The position numbers and the translations under genes are program-made. From contig OY744544.1 of the NCBI GenBank assembly GCA_963556195.1, positions 49,017,615-49,081,614 of the forward strand: a DNA stretch of 64,000 nt, written 5' to 3'. This stretch comes from Sepiola atlantica. Taxonomy: Eukaryota; Mollusca; Cephalopoda; Sepiida; Sepiolidae. Numbering within the stretch: the stretch's first letter is position 1; each line of letters begins with the position of its first letter. Below, one piece after another: positions 35,405 to 47,899 of this stretch. The notes beneath the pieces were generated by a model that did no database searches, was not told the origin of the DNA, and saw nothing but the letters and a program-made list of their open reading frames with translations.

Positions 35405-36150
35405 AAGGAGAGAGATAAACATTTGAATATAAAGATGTTACACATAAACTTCTTTTCTGTTTTTTTATGGTCCTGAGCAAGGCCGCGTAGACCTGTTAGT
35501 CTTAATTAAATGAGAATTATAAGCAGCGCCTGCTTGTTTTAGGGCCGTTACTTAATGTCCACGCTTCAAAGAATATGAGTGGTGGATGTATAAAGAAGGG
35601 CACCGCAAAAAACTAATACAAATCAGCCTTGTTTGAAAAGAGTAATCCATCTTTAACTGCCTCCCGATTTTCAATCAATTACGAGGAAAACATAGTTAGA
35701 AAGATCTACTTGTGTATTTTTACTTTTGCGGTAATATATGTGCACATTACACGGGGTTTTACGGTCCCCCCAACTCTATAACTAAACATTTAGAAATTTA
35801 AAAAGAATCGGAATTGGTAATTGTATCGGAATTGGGAATTCAGAACAATATCGGTAATTGTATCGGAATCGAGAAAAATATTGGAATCCGCCCATCACTA
35901 ATGAATCAGAAAATCTATGAATTAGAAGAATTCAATAATCAATTTTAGTGGACAAATTCATAATAGATTTCCTCCTCTTCATATCATATTTCATTGCAAT
36001 TATCTCCCTTTTTCTGTCTTGACCCTATGAGAAAGGTTGATAATTTTGGTGATTCCAAATATGGTCTTACTTTTTATCTAGGAAGTTATTTTCCTAAGAT
36101 AGTCAGTTTTCACCTAGGTGAACGTAAACAGAACTCTCTCACTCCCCTTC
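35405..36150. other. Unassigned sequence
   Basis: No gene recognised; 35805-35880 has three short ATCGGAATTG repeats. Confidence 0.4.
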
Positions 36151-36152
36151 TT

Positions 36153-36375
<223 letters not shown>

Positions 36376-38600
36376 CTTATATTTAGCATTTAAACATCCG
36401 ATGGCTCTATTCTGTTGTATTTTATATATCTATCTCATAATATATTCGTTTTATTACATACGGCTAAAACTTGTATAAAAACTTTCTACATACACATATA
36501 CTATAGTTATGCATATGTGTGTAAATCGAGATATAGATGCGAATTGTAAATGATCAAATGATAGCTGGAATATTAGATAGAAATTTCTAAGAATTATCGA
36601 CATGATTCAACCCGTGGGTCAGGCTCTGTTCGGGTCATGGAAGGATGTTCATTGAAGCCAGAGGGCTTGTCCAATCGTTAGACTATTTCTCTGCTCTTTC
36701 AAACGCGGTTCGTCTCCCCCCACTACTATCCAAGAACGAAGACCTTATGACAACTGATGTCAAAATTAGTTCTTGCAGTAAACAACCAATCAAGCAAGGA
36801 GAAATTAATGGTTCGACTACGTCAGATTGGAAAAACGATAAAGTTCAATGGAATAACGCATTTTGAACTTTGGAACGAACCAGCAACATCGACTCTCTCC
36901 GCTGCCACCGCTATACGCATAACAAAATCAACAAAAAATAATAATAGCAAAATTTATCAATAGAAAATGAAATTAGAAAAATGTTCTCTATTGAGTTCAA
37001 GATAAATCATGTTATATCGATTTGTGTTTCAGCCATTTTCAAACATATAAAAACGATTAAATGTAATTTGTAATCGATCAGATGTATGGAAATATATCTT
37101 TCGTATATTTGGAAAAGCTTGAACTGCACACATTACTTTTAGTGGCATTTCAAGCATTTATATTCTAAGTCATATTTATTTTAAGTGTTTTGCCATTATT
37201 ACAACACATATCTAATATATAAAGAGAAGCCAGTCTGATTATTGGAGTTTTTCACCGATAGCTTCTATCTTACAAAATCCATATTTCATTTTGAATAGCC
37301 AATTTAATCTTTCATTTTCCCATGTTACTTGCAATACACATGTATTTCACTTCAGTTTCTTTCAAACTATACTTATTGCGGCTAGGAACAATGTTAAACT
37401 GGAACTATTTTCACTAATTACCATCATCATCAGCTGTTTTCGTCGTTAAAAAAGAAAGACTCTATCGATGCTAGCTTGTAGATAATCAATTGTTTGTTTG
37501 AAATAATATTAACCTATTTATTTATTATAATTATTTGCATATCATAATAATGGGTAGAATAATTTGATTTCCAAAATTTATTTACAAGGTTGTCTTAATA
37601 AAATGTTGTTTCCAGCCTTCAGCGTATATTATTGAGTTAATAATAAGCAAACATTCACAAATTATATGATAAGTCTAATTCAGTTTTAATTCTGCCCACA
37701 CACCTTATGCATATACAGTCATCTATAGTAAATATATACAATTTTTATTTTACAAATTCCCCAAAGTTCACGGTTGGAGAGAAACATGATAATATTAGTC
37801 TTTGTTAGGTCTGAAAGAAAATTATTATTAGTGTTGTGTACGTACATTTCTCAGTGTGTAAGCGTGCGTTATAGAGAAAGTAGAAAATAATCAGTTTCGG
37901 GTGGTTGTCATAGCAACTGATTTAACGTGTACATTTTTGAGTGTTGTCGAGCGAGTAGCAATTAATCAGCAGTCTTTCTATTTATAGGGATTTAAATTAT
38001 TTTCAAGCCGTTTCATTGGATTCAATGCTCTGGACACGTTCGATATTGACACGTGTCATCCGAAAATATATATTTATTTAGCACCAAACAGAACAGACAC
38101 TGTTTAAAATTTATTTTAACCCTTTGCTTAGAAATGATTAAACAAAAATAAATAAATAAATGGGTGGAAATTAAAATAAATCCAAAAGGCAGTTCCCCAG
38201 AACCTAAACAGTGTAAATTTCTTAGATTTTAATCCACAAGCCATTCCACAAACCGAACGAAGCACTTAGAATAAAATAAAAAGTAATAAATAAATTATCG
38301 TGTCATCCTCCCGTTTTTCCCCAAAATATGATCCAAAATATTAGCACTTTGTCATCTAACTCCACTATTTTCAACGAAGTAAATCCCTACTATAATAATG
38401 CGCACCGTGAGAGCGGATTCAATCATCAAATACCTTACATCCTTAACCCACCCAAACCTAAAATCGCCAATAGAAAGAGAAGGATTATCTAGTTTATACC
38501 CCTTCTTGCTAAATAAATAAAAAAAACAACAACAAATGTAAGTCAAATATTAATAAAATTAAAGGACCCCCTTAGCACAACACTTCTAAAGTCAGCTATT
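36376..38600. other. AT-rich unassigned sequence
   Basis: The stretch 36600-36950 is less AT-rich and has two overlapping open frames (about 70 codons) but no recognised domain. The rest is ordinary AT-rich DNA. Confidence 0.4.
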
Positions 38601-39118
38601 CTTGTAGACTTTCTATGAGGTCTATCAAAAGTCGCTGCACTGTTATTCGAACAACATGCTTCGATGAGGCTGTGACTTACTGAGAAGCCTCTTCAGGGTA
38701 GTACTAAAAATTCTCGGAGTTATCTGGAAAAGATGACCTGACCAAATGCCTATTCAAATAACGCTAGCCAACTTACAGTTGGCGCCCGTTCATAATAGCA
38801 TGACGAAAACAAAACATTGCAAAGAAAGAAAAGGCGATTTATAGCCACATGGAATGTTCGGGCACTTCTCGATCGTGATAAGTCTAAGAATCCTGAACAA
38901 CATACTAGTATCGTTGCAAATGAAACTGGGTAGGTATAGAATAGTCCGATTCAGGGATGAAGATCAACTGATAGAGGAGGGGGTTAGGTATACGTACTTC
39001 TGGAAGGATGTTCCAGAGGGTGAAAGGCGAATAGATGTTCGCGCAGAGCTTGTCAATAGGATTGAGATTCCCACGGCTTTAGTGATAAGATTATACACCC
39101 CATGTGTCATTTCACCGT
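38600..39118 (+). mobile_element. LINE 5' portion with AP-endonuclease fragment
   Basis: From about 38845 the plus strand encodes RRFIATWNVRALLDRDKS, the opening strand of the apurinic-type endonuclease of non-LTR retrotransposons (the N of WNVR is a metal-site residue in the family). After a frameshift it continues KLGRYRIVRFRDEDQLIEEG and YTYFWKD, matching the region where intact elements have DIAALSETR, then LNRIEIP-like text (VNRIEIP). The Glu of SETR is lost (RFRDED). About 245 bp upstream may be its 5' untranslated region. The copy stops near 39118; nothing downstream continues the ORF. Confidence 0.7.
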
Positions 39119-39404
39119 AATCGCTTTATGTTATTCCAGTTTATGCTTCAATTGTCAGCTGTCTTTCTATATATAATATATTGCATTCAGTCTTAATCGA
39201 ACGTGTCATAAATGTCTGTAGTTTGATCTGGCTATTTTGCATATTCTTAACCGCCTAGGAAGTTGAAAAATACTAAAAGACAACACTGTTTTATCACCAG
39301 TAAAAAAACAAACAAAACTATGTAACTTGATAGGCGATAAAAATCATATATATTTATATATATATGTACATGTTTTTTTTACGAACGAGTTATCACCTAC
39401 GCCA

Positions 39405-40470
39405 CTCGAGGATAAAAGTTATTGAGTTTGACAGGTGGACGGCGAAACATCGATGGAATTAGTAAAGACGGTTGTAATTGGTCAGGAATTGATTATTTAA
39501 GAAGACAGCTCAACAAGAATTTGTTTACAACATTTACGGAAATGTTGTAGTCAGCCGGGAAGCAGCACCTTGTACCGTGTTCCACAGGTCGGCAGTTCTA
39601 GGAACTTTGCTCATGGAAGTTCCGCTTAGTTCTAGGTACACAGAGGGAGTAAGAGAAATTATTGACAGTGGTTGTAGCTAAACAAGTTTTTGTTGTGAAT
39701 GTTGAACACTTGCGATGAAAATTACGACAGAGTAGAGAAAGACTAGCAACGTCTCTTTTGTAGAAGAAGACACCACCCACTAGATTTCGAAGTCGGTTTT
39801 ATACTCTGTTAAGGCAGGGAAAGCTGGTCTAAGCGGCACCTCCGCAGATGTGACAACAGTACTTCATCTTAGTACGTATTTGACTCTTTTACAGGTAGAG
39901 GATTGCGTCAGGAGGGATATACTCTTTGGAGCGGTAGAATGATCCAACAATTTTCCTAGCGACCTTAGTAACGGATTTGATGTAAGTCTTCTATTTTAGG
40001 TCTGGAGTGAAGATCAGTCGCAGAAGCTTATCAAAGCAGAGGACTTCCTTAAGGTGTGGAGTCATTCATTTCAATTGGGTCAAAGTGAGGATCAGAGCGT
40101 TGGTGGTGAAAGGAGAAACACTTCGTTTTAGACGTATTAAAAATAACCAGCCACCTTTTCCCTCATTGCACCACGTGCTCTAGGTAGGAAGAGAGAGAAT
40201 CAGAAAGATATTGATCATTAATGCTCTTCGAAGTGTTGCCATAGATGGTTGTGTCATCTGCATTGCAGAGATGATTGTTTGAAATACTTTTGTTGAAATC
40301 TAATTTTAGACTTTTATGATTCTGTTTGTTAAATAATAACCCAAAAAGAGGTTGATAACCTCTTTTTGGGTTATTTAATGCTAAATACAATAATGAATAT
40401 CTTACTATTTTATCTGTAGCTGGGGAATAGGATTCACATCTTTCCCAATGCATTTGCTCCAACTTAATTT
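39405..40470 (-). pseudogene. Jockey/CR1-like LINE reverse transcriptase, copy A
   Basis: Minus-strand frames give, in order, NHLCNADDTTIYGN (RT catalytic block; family form Y/FADD, here Asn replaces the aromatic residue but both Asp remain), a stretch with SFHHQRSDPHFDPIEMN, LPLQRVYPS, then RRDVASLSLLCRNFHRKCS and a C-terminal FLELPTCGTRYKVLLPG. This order is the thumb and C-terminal part of a Jockey/CR1-type ORF2. Stops and frameshifts are frequent. A second copy lies at 56565-57440 in the same orientation. A 41-bp perfect hairpin (40331-40371) interrupts the frame upstream of the ADD block. Confidence 0.75.
40331..40371. repeat. 19-bp inverted repeat inside LINE copy A
   Basis: AATAACCCAAAAAGAGGTT and AACCTCTTTTTGGGTTATT are separated by GAT; a perfect hairpin. 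Confidence 0.9.
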
Positions 40471-42153
40471 GAACTAAACCAATTCCATCGGACCTGTCGT
40501 CGTCTTCTACATTCTACCACTCGTGTCCACCTTTCAAAAATGGGGAATCGTGATCGATATTGATTCATCAACGGCGATTGAAGATCGACTCAACCTGAAA
40601 AAAAAAGATGTTTTTGGAAGTTGTTACTTGTCACAATGTGGCACAATGCCTGACCTTTTGGGAAGTTCTCCCCGTTATATTCGTAATCCTTATGCCAGAC
40701 TTATTTCAAAAACAGTAATTTTATGCGTTTTGAGATCACTGAGTGCAGTAATATTTTTGACGACTGAAGGTCGGTGTCAAACCAATTCAATGACAGGTGC
40801 ATGTGATGGGTTCAGAGATCAGACTGTCGTCATTCGAGAAAATCAGTTATCAAACTCAAAACAAAACATTTGACAAGGCGTACAACAATGACGGCTGTAT
40901 TCCCTCTCTCTCTTTCTCTCTCTCTCCTCTCTCTCACTTTCCCCCTCTCTCTCTGTCTGATAAAGAGATTGCAAATTCAGAGACTGGTTTGATTTCTGAA
41001 AGAGACGCATGCGTTTTGTCGCGCTCTCGGCAAGATAAAAAATGCGCTTCGGAAGAAAATAAATATATATTTTTATATTAAAAAGTAAAATGGTTTGTTC
41101 CATTATTACATAATGTTTGATTTCCAGCATATGGTCCCGACCAAACAGCCAGTCCAGCCAGCCAGTCCCAGAAGCAGATGACAGTGACTATCGTCAAACG
41201 ATGATTGCTCACTGGCGATAACAAGACGAGACATTGCACATACGTGCGCATGTTGTCACACATTGTCCCGTCGTCGTCGACAAAAGTCTGTCAAACGATG
41301 TTGCCACAACAAGAAGTTCGACTGAGGAAGCATGTTATCTAAAGCTCACCGTCAGTGATCTTTGAATCAATCATTGTGTATGGAGATGAAGTGAGAGAAG
41401 ATGATCGCCTCGAATCTATAATAGGCGCCCTGGGATGTAACGACACCTGCGCAAACTCCACGCTTAACAACAATGGCCAAATATCATTTCTGCTGTTGAT
41501 TCCCTTCGTCGTCGTCGTCGTCTCATTGATTTCTGCTTTGCCTCTTATCAAATAATGGAACGAAAACAAATCATATTTATTTTACGCTGCTAAAATTTCC
41601 ATTCTTCATCCTAAACACGTGTTTTTCTTAGCTTCCTTTTATCAATGAAGTGTTCTTCAACCCGCTTTCCCTACGCCCCAACTTTATTACCCCTCTCACA
41701 TTGTTGCATTTACACCTTGTAAGCTATCTCGCTTGACACTGTTATTCTTAGATTTTCTATTGTCCGTCTGTAAACATGTCTCTTTTAATTTGCTCTTTCT
41801 TATATTTCTCATCCATTTCTTACTTTCCATTCTTTTCTTTCTATTTTCAAATATTTTCGACAGATTTGCTTATTCACATTTTCATTTCTCTCATTTCAAA
41901 TATCTTAATTACAATTCATCTTTTTGCCAATAATTTTTTCCTTCCTCTTATTTCATAACTGTGGAATTATTTATTTCAACACGTGACTTATTCCACCTGC
42001 TATAACTTTATGGACCAAGTATATTTTCAGTACTCCAGTTACGCTGGTAGCTGAAAGAACACGTTTAGCATAACACCGCATATTACGCAATTAAGACACT
42101 TTGGAGATGAAATTCAAATATATATTTTGAAATTGACTTGGCTCAGAATAACA
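40471..42153. other. Unassigned sequence
   Basis: Contains CT-rich low complexity at 40905-40960 and a 116-codon plus-strand frame (40523-40873) with no recognised domain. No bordered element. Confidence 0.4.
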
Positions 42154-42295
42154 TACAGGGTGACCCCCCTCTAAAATGCCACCCGTGGACTCATTATTCA
42201 AATTCACAATCCTTTATACACTCCAGCCATATTTTGTAGAAATAACATTCATTTTCAGTCATGAATGCCCAACATTCTTTGTTTTATCTGCGTTC

Positions 42296-42296
42296 A

Positions 42297-42369
<73 letters not shown>

Positions 42370-42417
42370 AATAATGATACTAATGATAATAATAATGATA
42401 ATAACGACGACGACGAC

Positions 42418-42463
<46 letters not shown>

Positions 42464-42510
42464 ATATTAATATTAATATTATTATTATTAATATTAATAT
42501 GCGGAAACAC
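42296..42510. repeat. (ATT)n / (AAT)n compound microsatellite
   Basis: About 24 ATT units, a mixed GATAAT/GAC segment, then AAT units and ATTAAT steps. The two halves are complementary, so the tract can fold back. Confidence 0.95.
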
Positions 42511-42589
42511 TTTATCAGTAAGTTGTCTGATCGTGAATGAACTTCACTATCACCGGAGTTTTATCTCCGGAATTATCTCAAAGAAATAA

Positions 42590-42700
42590 AATTATAAAAA
42601 AATCATTGTAAACAGTCTACGCGGTTCAACTAACATATTGACGTTAACACGTTTCGTCGGGATTCTAAAGTGAGTTAAAAAATTTAAATTAAATCCTAAG
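42590..42700. repeat. Dispersed repeat copy 1
   Basis: Shares ATTGTAAACAGTCTACGCGG, TCAACTAACAT, GACGTTAACACGTTTCGTCG and CTAAAGTGAGTTAAAAAATT with 43468-43580, about 90% alike by eye. Confidence 0.85.
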
Positions 42701-43014
42701 ATTATTCCTATACTGAAGAGGGCTATCTCAGACAAATTCAGAGCATTGTCAAGAGAGAAAAGTGGCAGAGTAATTAACAATTTTGCACGTTTTGTATCCA
42801 GGTGTACTTATGACAGTACGGCGTAAAACTGTTGAACATTGTAACTTGGCGGATAAGACAGGCAGTGAAATTGTACTAAATATGGATGGACTGCACAACG
42901 GACTGCGCATTTTCTTAACGAGTTCATGGGTCGCCTTTTTGGAGCCACCCTGTATTTTTAGCAAGTTACGCTGCTAGCCGAAAGGAACGTTTTTCTACAA
43001 ATCGAGACGATTTA

Positions 43015-43133
43015 ATGTATATATATATAGTATAAATATATATATATATATATAGTATAAATATATATATATATAGTATATAGTATAAATATATATATAT
43101 AGTATATAGTATAAATATATATATAGTATATAG

Positions 43134-43172
<39 letters not shown>
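43015..43172. repeat. (TA)n with TAGTATAAA higher-order repeat
   Basis: TA runs broken at intervals by ATAGTATAAA, giving a compound minisatellite. Confidence 0.9.
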
Positions 43173-43176
<4 letters not shown>

Positions 43177-43467
43177 TAACATATATTTATGGCAAGTAAG
43201 CTACACAGAGACGTTCATACTTCATTCCCAAACGAAAATAATCATACTACTATTAAGTTCTGCTCGCATATTTAGTATTGTTGAAGTAAATACTGAAAAT
43301 ATATATGCGTTATATATTATATTACTTTATAATATGTTATATGTGTTAATACATGAGATTTATATATACGTGTATAAAACATAATTAGTTAATCAAGTTC
43401 AAATATGATGATAACATGGACTAATATTTTTGAAAACGAGCTCAATACAAAGTAGAGCTTTTAGAAA

Positions 43468-43580
43468 TAAAATTATACAAAACATTGTAAACAGTCTACG
43501 CGGATCAACTAACATTTCGACGTTAACACGTTTCGTCGGGACTCTAAAGTGAGTTAAAAAATTAAAATTAAAATTATCCA
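43468..43580. repeat. Dispersed repeat copy 2
   Basis: Same orientation as 42590-42700, with the same TTAACACGTTTCGTCGGGA core; about 880 bp away. Confidence 0.85.
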
Positions 43581-44129
43581 AAAGAAATCAAACAGAAGAA
43601 ATTCTGCCAACCGAAAATTAACCTCATTTAACATGTCATTTATTCTTCCTACGATTAGACGACACCTCTCTCCTACCACAACCCATTTAACATTGGCCGG
43701 CCTAATGTACATTTAACCTACGCGCAATGCGTAGACCTCTTTTCTCCGTCCGCATACTTACGTCTACAACAAGCAATTCAGACCAACCTAACATTTAAAG
43801 TATAACCGCCCCTTTCACACACTATTCACCGTACATTAAATATTTACACACACATATTATAAGAGACAGTTAGCAATAGTATACGCACACTCATTCATAT
43901 TACTGGGTAAACACAAGAAAAAACAAACTATTCTGAATTTAATTTACCACTTTTTGATACGTCGAACCAGTTATTAGAAGATTTAATCGATGCTTACTAA
44001 ATCTATTAATTTATACGAGGAAAGATAAGATGTCATCTCTTTTTTAATTTATAAAGTTATAAAATCATAATTTTATCAAATAAAAACTTAGTAACACCAA
44101 TATAGTACTTAAATTCAAATAATATCTAT

Positions 44130-44152
44130 AGAACCCTAACCCTAACCCTAAT
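44130..44152. repeat. Short telomere-type repeat (CCCTAA)3
   Basis: ACCCTAACCCTAACCCTAAT on the plus strand, that is about three TTAGGG units on the minus strand, lying within some 15 bp of the 3' end of the minus-strand LINE fragment. Confidence 0.85.
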
Positions 44153-44164
44153 ACCGTGATAACT

Positions 44165-44640
44165 TAACCATTGTTTTGGGTCTGAAGCCGGATCAACAGC
44201 GTCTCTCCAGCTTCTTTCCGTTGCGGTCAAATCTCTCTCGGTCGTTTGCTTCCAGTTCATTGTTGGTCTTCCTCTTCTTTTTTCATCAGGATTCCACGGA
44301 AGCACTTGGAGCCAATCTTAGGACATGTTCAAGCCAGTCTAGACTTCGTTTGCAGATTATAGACGCTACCACCTGTTAGTTAGTGCGGTCTCTGACTTCT
44401 TGGTTGGTAATTCGATCGCTTCATTTGACACCTAGAATCTTTCTATAACACATATAAAGTCAAACGCGTCTAATTTCTTGACTGATTTTGAGATGCCAAG
44501 TTTCAATTCCATATAGCAGTGTGGACAGAATGTTGTCTTTATAAAATCTTAATTTAGATCTTAGGGCGAATCTTTTGTTTTTCAGATCTTGCAGAGCTGG
44601 TTAAATGCTGCTGAGTCTTTTCCCATCATGCACTGCAGCT
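44165..44640 (-). pseudogene. LINE reverse transcriptase C-terminus
   Basis: Minus-strand frames read RLSSI and KNKRFALRSKLRFYKDNILS, then TLLYGIETWHLK, ITNQEVRDRTN, LDWLEHVLRLAPSA and, after a frameshift, KRRGRPTMNWKQTTERDL. These are the standard C-terminal blocks of endonuclease-bearing non-LTR retrotransposons (LLYGSETW, ITNEEL, WxGHxLR, RGRPxxTW). Stops and frameshifts show it is dead. Its 3' end meets the telomere-type repeat at 44130-44152. Confidence 0.8.
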
Positions 44641-44644
44641 CGTC

Positions 44645-45000
44645 GTGGTCTATATTGCCTTCAATGTTTAAGGAGCTCCCTAATAACGCACTTATGCAAA
44701 TTAGCAATAATAGAATTAATAAAAAATAATGCAGTAATTATAATCAGGTCAAAACCTATCGATCTTATACTATTTCAAAACCTCCTATTTTAAGACATAA
44801 TAAAATCTAATGTTACCAACCAAAATTCTGTAAAAATATAACTTACATGTGACCAAGGGTGCATCTACAGAACTATATTATAATTCCACAGGTATGCAAG
44901 ATACTGTTAAAATCTGAAATCTAAATTAACTTTTAAAAAAAATCCATCTATTCATTAGAATAGTAGAAAATAATAGTTTAATTACTAACTATAATCGACT
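44645..45000. other. AT-rich non-coding DNA
   Basis: Nothing recognised. Confidence 0.5.
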
Positions 45001-45002
45001 AA

Positions 45003-45007
<5 letters not shown>

Positions 45008-45055
<48 letters not shown>
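45008..45055. repeat. (TA)n microsatellite
   Basis: About 24 TA copies bordering a dispersed repeat on its right. Confidence 0.95.
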
Positions 45056-45059
<4 letters not shown>

Positions 45060-45260
45060 TTTCAGAAAATTTTAACCAAAGCAAGCTCCAAAACCATATT
45101 TATTTATTATTTGTATTATGCTGGCCCCGAACGTTTCAGAAATATAATGCTCACGTTATGTTTAAAGATGGGATGATAATGCAAAAGAAATTTCATAATA
45201 ATTAAGTCACATCGTCGACCGGTTTCAACAACTGAACATCTCTCTTTTTCAGCCGTTTAT
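45056..45260 (-). repeat. Dispersed repeat with CTGA...TTGAAACCGGTCGAC motif
   Basis: On the minus strand GGCTGAAAAAGAGAGATG is followed by GTTGTTGAAACCGGTCGACG and ATGTGACTTAATTATTATG; the plus-strand left part has TTATTTATTATTTGTATTAT. It borders a TA microsatellite like the fold-back families at 6.8 and 10.5 kb. The family is not named; terminal repeats of Penelope-like elements have a similar look. Confidence 0.4.
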
Positions 45261-46299
45261 AAAAAGTATTTGCGATAATTCATATAAGTAATACATAAGT
45301 ATCCGTTACACGCAAAAGAAGTTCCTACTTACTTTCCTTCACGTTGAATTTTAATGTTGTAGTACACTACCCCCTCCCCCAAGAATGGAGGAACTGTGGA
45401 TTGCGGGGAAAATTGTATCAGTCTAAAAGGATTTCTCCTCATCTGAGAAAAGTATTTTCCTAGATATTGCGCTCAACAAAAGTCCGTATCATTTACCGCA
45501 TTTTCTCTAAAATTCCTTGGTATGTAAGATTAAAATACCCCCTCCCCCCAAAAAAGAACTTGGTGTTGTTTTCGTCTCAAGAATTCGAAAATTAATATGT
45601 TCAGCTGATTTGTTTATTCAGGCTTTATTGTACCATTTCTCCAATTAAATTGATTGTAGTAACGATGTTTACCAAGGTCCAAACGATGTTTAAAAAGGTC
45701 CAAACGATGTTTACAAATGTCCAACAAAGCAACTTAACTGAAGAACTCAACTCACAAGCAGGCGAATAAATTAGTGGACTGACCGACCGTACGCCGCCAG
45801 ATGTAAACACTTTACTGTTGGGATGATTTGTTATTTCAACTGTTTTCCTAATTAAAATACGACAAATACCCAAACGATTTCCAAAATAAACTTTGCCACT
45901 AACAACAATCGCATCTAAAAATCCTTTATTTTCTTTTAGCGTGACATATTTTATAAATGATAAAAGTAAGTTTTTTATTAGGGTTTTTCTGAGACGGAAA
46001 ACAATTATCAAAACAGAATGACAAAAATACAAAAATATATCAATTTTTATTTTTTTATTGTCAGAACAACCAAAAACTAATGAATGAGAATTCGGAGTCC
46101 CAAATGAAGAGGAAATTGTTTACTCTTTAAGAAGTTGAGTAGACATGATGAGTTTGGGTGTGGCAGTGTGTAAGTTCGATAGATTATGTAGGCAGTGTGT
46201 TTATGTATACTTGCCTTTGTTTACTCAGTATAGGAATATATGCCTGAACTTGTGTGTAATGTGTAAGCAGTGTGTATATGTTATTGCTGTGTGTTCAGT
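45261..46299. other. Unassigned sequence with a 21-bp triplication
   Basis: Near 45662-45725 a unit of about 21 bp (AAGGTCCAAACGATGTTTA) is repeated three times; on the minus strand it encodes repeats of WTxVNIV in a 135-codon frame without a recognised domain. Confidence 0.4.
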
Positions 46300-46361
46300 A
46301 GTTTGTGAATGTTTATTGTTGCTTTTACCACGGTAAAAGCAACAAGAAACATTCACAAACT
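46300..46361. repeat. 30-bp inverted repeat with 2-base loop
   Basis: AGTTTGTGAATGTTT...GCTTTTACC pairs with GGTAAAAGC...AAACATTCACAAACT; a few central mismatches. Confidence 0.85.
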
Positions 46362-46919
46362 CAGTAGCCGAGGGTGGATTTAGAGACGTGACTCGTGCGT
46401 TATCTCTAAAAGATACTGGAAAATAGAGAGAACGCTGTTGTTTTATTTTATATTGCGCTCGAAATATTGTAACATGCTGATGTCAATATTTCGGCGTATC
46501 TGATTGGCAGAAAGAAGTTGCTGATTCAGATCTTGTCCATATAGAGTCGATACTTTTAAATTACATTCGCTGACTCCGGCTTTCATCCACAATTTTCCTA
46601 TCCACGCCAGGCAGAGTGCCGAAATAATTTACATTCTCGGTTATGTCTAACAGATGAAACTTTAACGGTTAAAAAGGGGAAACGTTTTGAAATGGTTACG
46701 TTTACCGGTTCGCACGGGAAACTTTTTTCCCGATTCACCATTCTTTATTCTTACTTTATTCATGTATAATTAGCAAACAAAACAAAATAAAAAAGGTTAA
46801 AAAGTGTGTGTAGTATCATTCTTTTCAAACTTTTCTCTCTACCTCTCTCTATCCACCTCTCCTCTTCCCCCTCTTCCCCCTCCGCTTATTCTCCTTTGCT
46901 GTTTTAATATATGATATTA

Positions 46920-46954
<35 letters not shown>

Positions 46955-46985
46955 AATGTAAGAAATTCACCCGAGCTTTAAAAGT
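46362..46985. other. Unassigned sequence
   Basis: No gene recognised; ends with a (GAT)n run of about 11 copies at 46920-46953. Confidence 0.45.
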
Positions 46986-46989
46986 TATT

Positions 46990-47450
46990 GCTGCCAGGCA
47001 TAACCGAGTTTTTTGTCCCCATTTACTCTCAACCATATCATGAAACACATTTTTGTTTTAATGTATTAATAAAATGTAAGAAATTGACCCAAGCTTTTAG
47101 TTTTAAACTTATAGCAACGTCGAGGTTTGTGTCTTCACTCTCTTACACTATAATGAAATACGAAGTTATTTTAATGTATTCCCGGGGAACGCCGATTTTC
47201 TTGTCTTTCTCGCCCCCTCAACTATATAATGAAATATATATTTGTTTAATATTCTCGAGCAATGCTGAATTTTTTGTCTTCCCCCGCTATAAATATAATG
47301 AAATACATTCTTGTTTTACTGTATTACCGGACACCGTCGAGTTTCTTGTCCCCCTTAACAATATATTGAAACACATAGTTGTTTGACTGTGTTCTTGGGC
47401 AACGCCAAGTTTCTGGTATTTCTCCTCAACTATATAATGGAACACATACT
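46990..47450 (+). repeat. Diverged tandem array, unit ~75-95 bp
   Basis: Five units contain GGGCAACGCCGA(G)-like text, TTTCTTGTC(T/C), TATATAATGAAA(T/C)ACAT and TTGTTT(T/A)A(C/A)TGTATT. The GGGCAACGCCGA core is the inverse of the CGGCGTTGTC core in the 34-35 kb array. Confidence 0.7.
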
Positions 47451-47524
47451 TAACGAGGGCAGGTAAACCATGGCTACTTCGCCCAAGGAAAATGAAATAC
47501 TAGAGTACTCTCAAAATCTACCCA

Positions 47525-47790
47525 ATGCTTGATCAAAAGGCTAGAACACCAAAATGTAAAGGCATTAAATCCTCAAAGAAAGAAGAGTATAAACTCCTGC
47601 GGGCATTGATGTTAGAAAGGTGGTTGAAGCAGTCAGAAACGGGCCCACAGAAAAGTAAAACCATTAAATGGAGAAGAGAACAAAGATATAAACTCCTTAT
47701 CCAGGGCATGTTGCGTAAGATTAGGGAAATGCAAATAAGGGCACTTTTCGACAGTGGGTCGGAAGTATAACTCCTAATAATAATAGTTTT
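47525..47790 (+). pseudogene. Possible LTR-element protease fragment
   Basis: The frame beginning near 47525 is Lys/Arg-rich and ends MQIRALFDSGSEV then a stop at 47768. ALFDSGSE resembles the active-site start of retroelement aspartic proteases (DSG/DTG plus S). Downstream frames show nothing more. Only one short motif supports this, so it could be coincidental. Confidence 0.35.
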
Positions 47791-47899
47791 TGTCACAGTA
47801 ATGGTTACAAAATTCGGATCTAACGGAAAAAATGGAATTAAACAGCACCCATTAATCTGTGAAAACTTAAAACTTCGTTAACGCTATATATCGCTCCAA

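Larger units (their letters stand above)
42156..42952. mobile_element. TA-flanked element with CAGGGTG inverted ends
   Basis: Starts CAGGGTGACC and ends, on the other strand, CAGGGTGGCT, with weaker inverted similarity for about 45 bp (CACCCGTGGACTCATTA against CGACCCATGAACTCGTTA). TA lies outside both ends. The interior contains ATT microsatellites and a dispersed repeat copy (42590-42700), so it has been enlarged by later events. No transposase frame; probably a non-autonomous mariner-type element, as for 58894-59262. Confidence 0.5.
42955..44125. other. Unassigned sequence between element and LINE
   Basis: Includes the TA/TAGTATAA minisatellite and the second dispersed repeat copy listed separately; otherwise nothing recognised. 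Confidence 0.4.

Noticed and set aside
35217..35480. Serine/leucine-rich minus-strand frame
   Set aside because: Generated by the GA microsatellite.
40523..40873. 116-codon plus-strand frame
   Set aside because: No recognisable domain, no supporting context; expected by chance in a 64-kb window.
45625..46032. 135-codon minus-strand frame with WTxVNIV repeats
   Set aside because: The repeats come from a 21-bp tandem triplication; no domain and no splice context.
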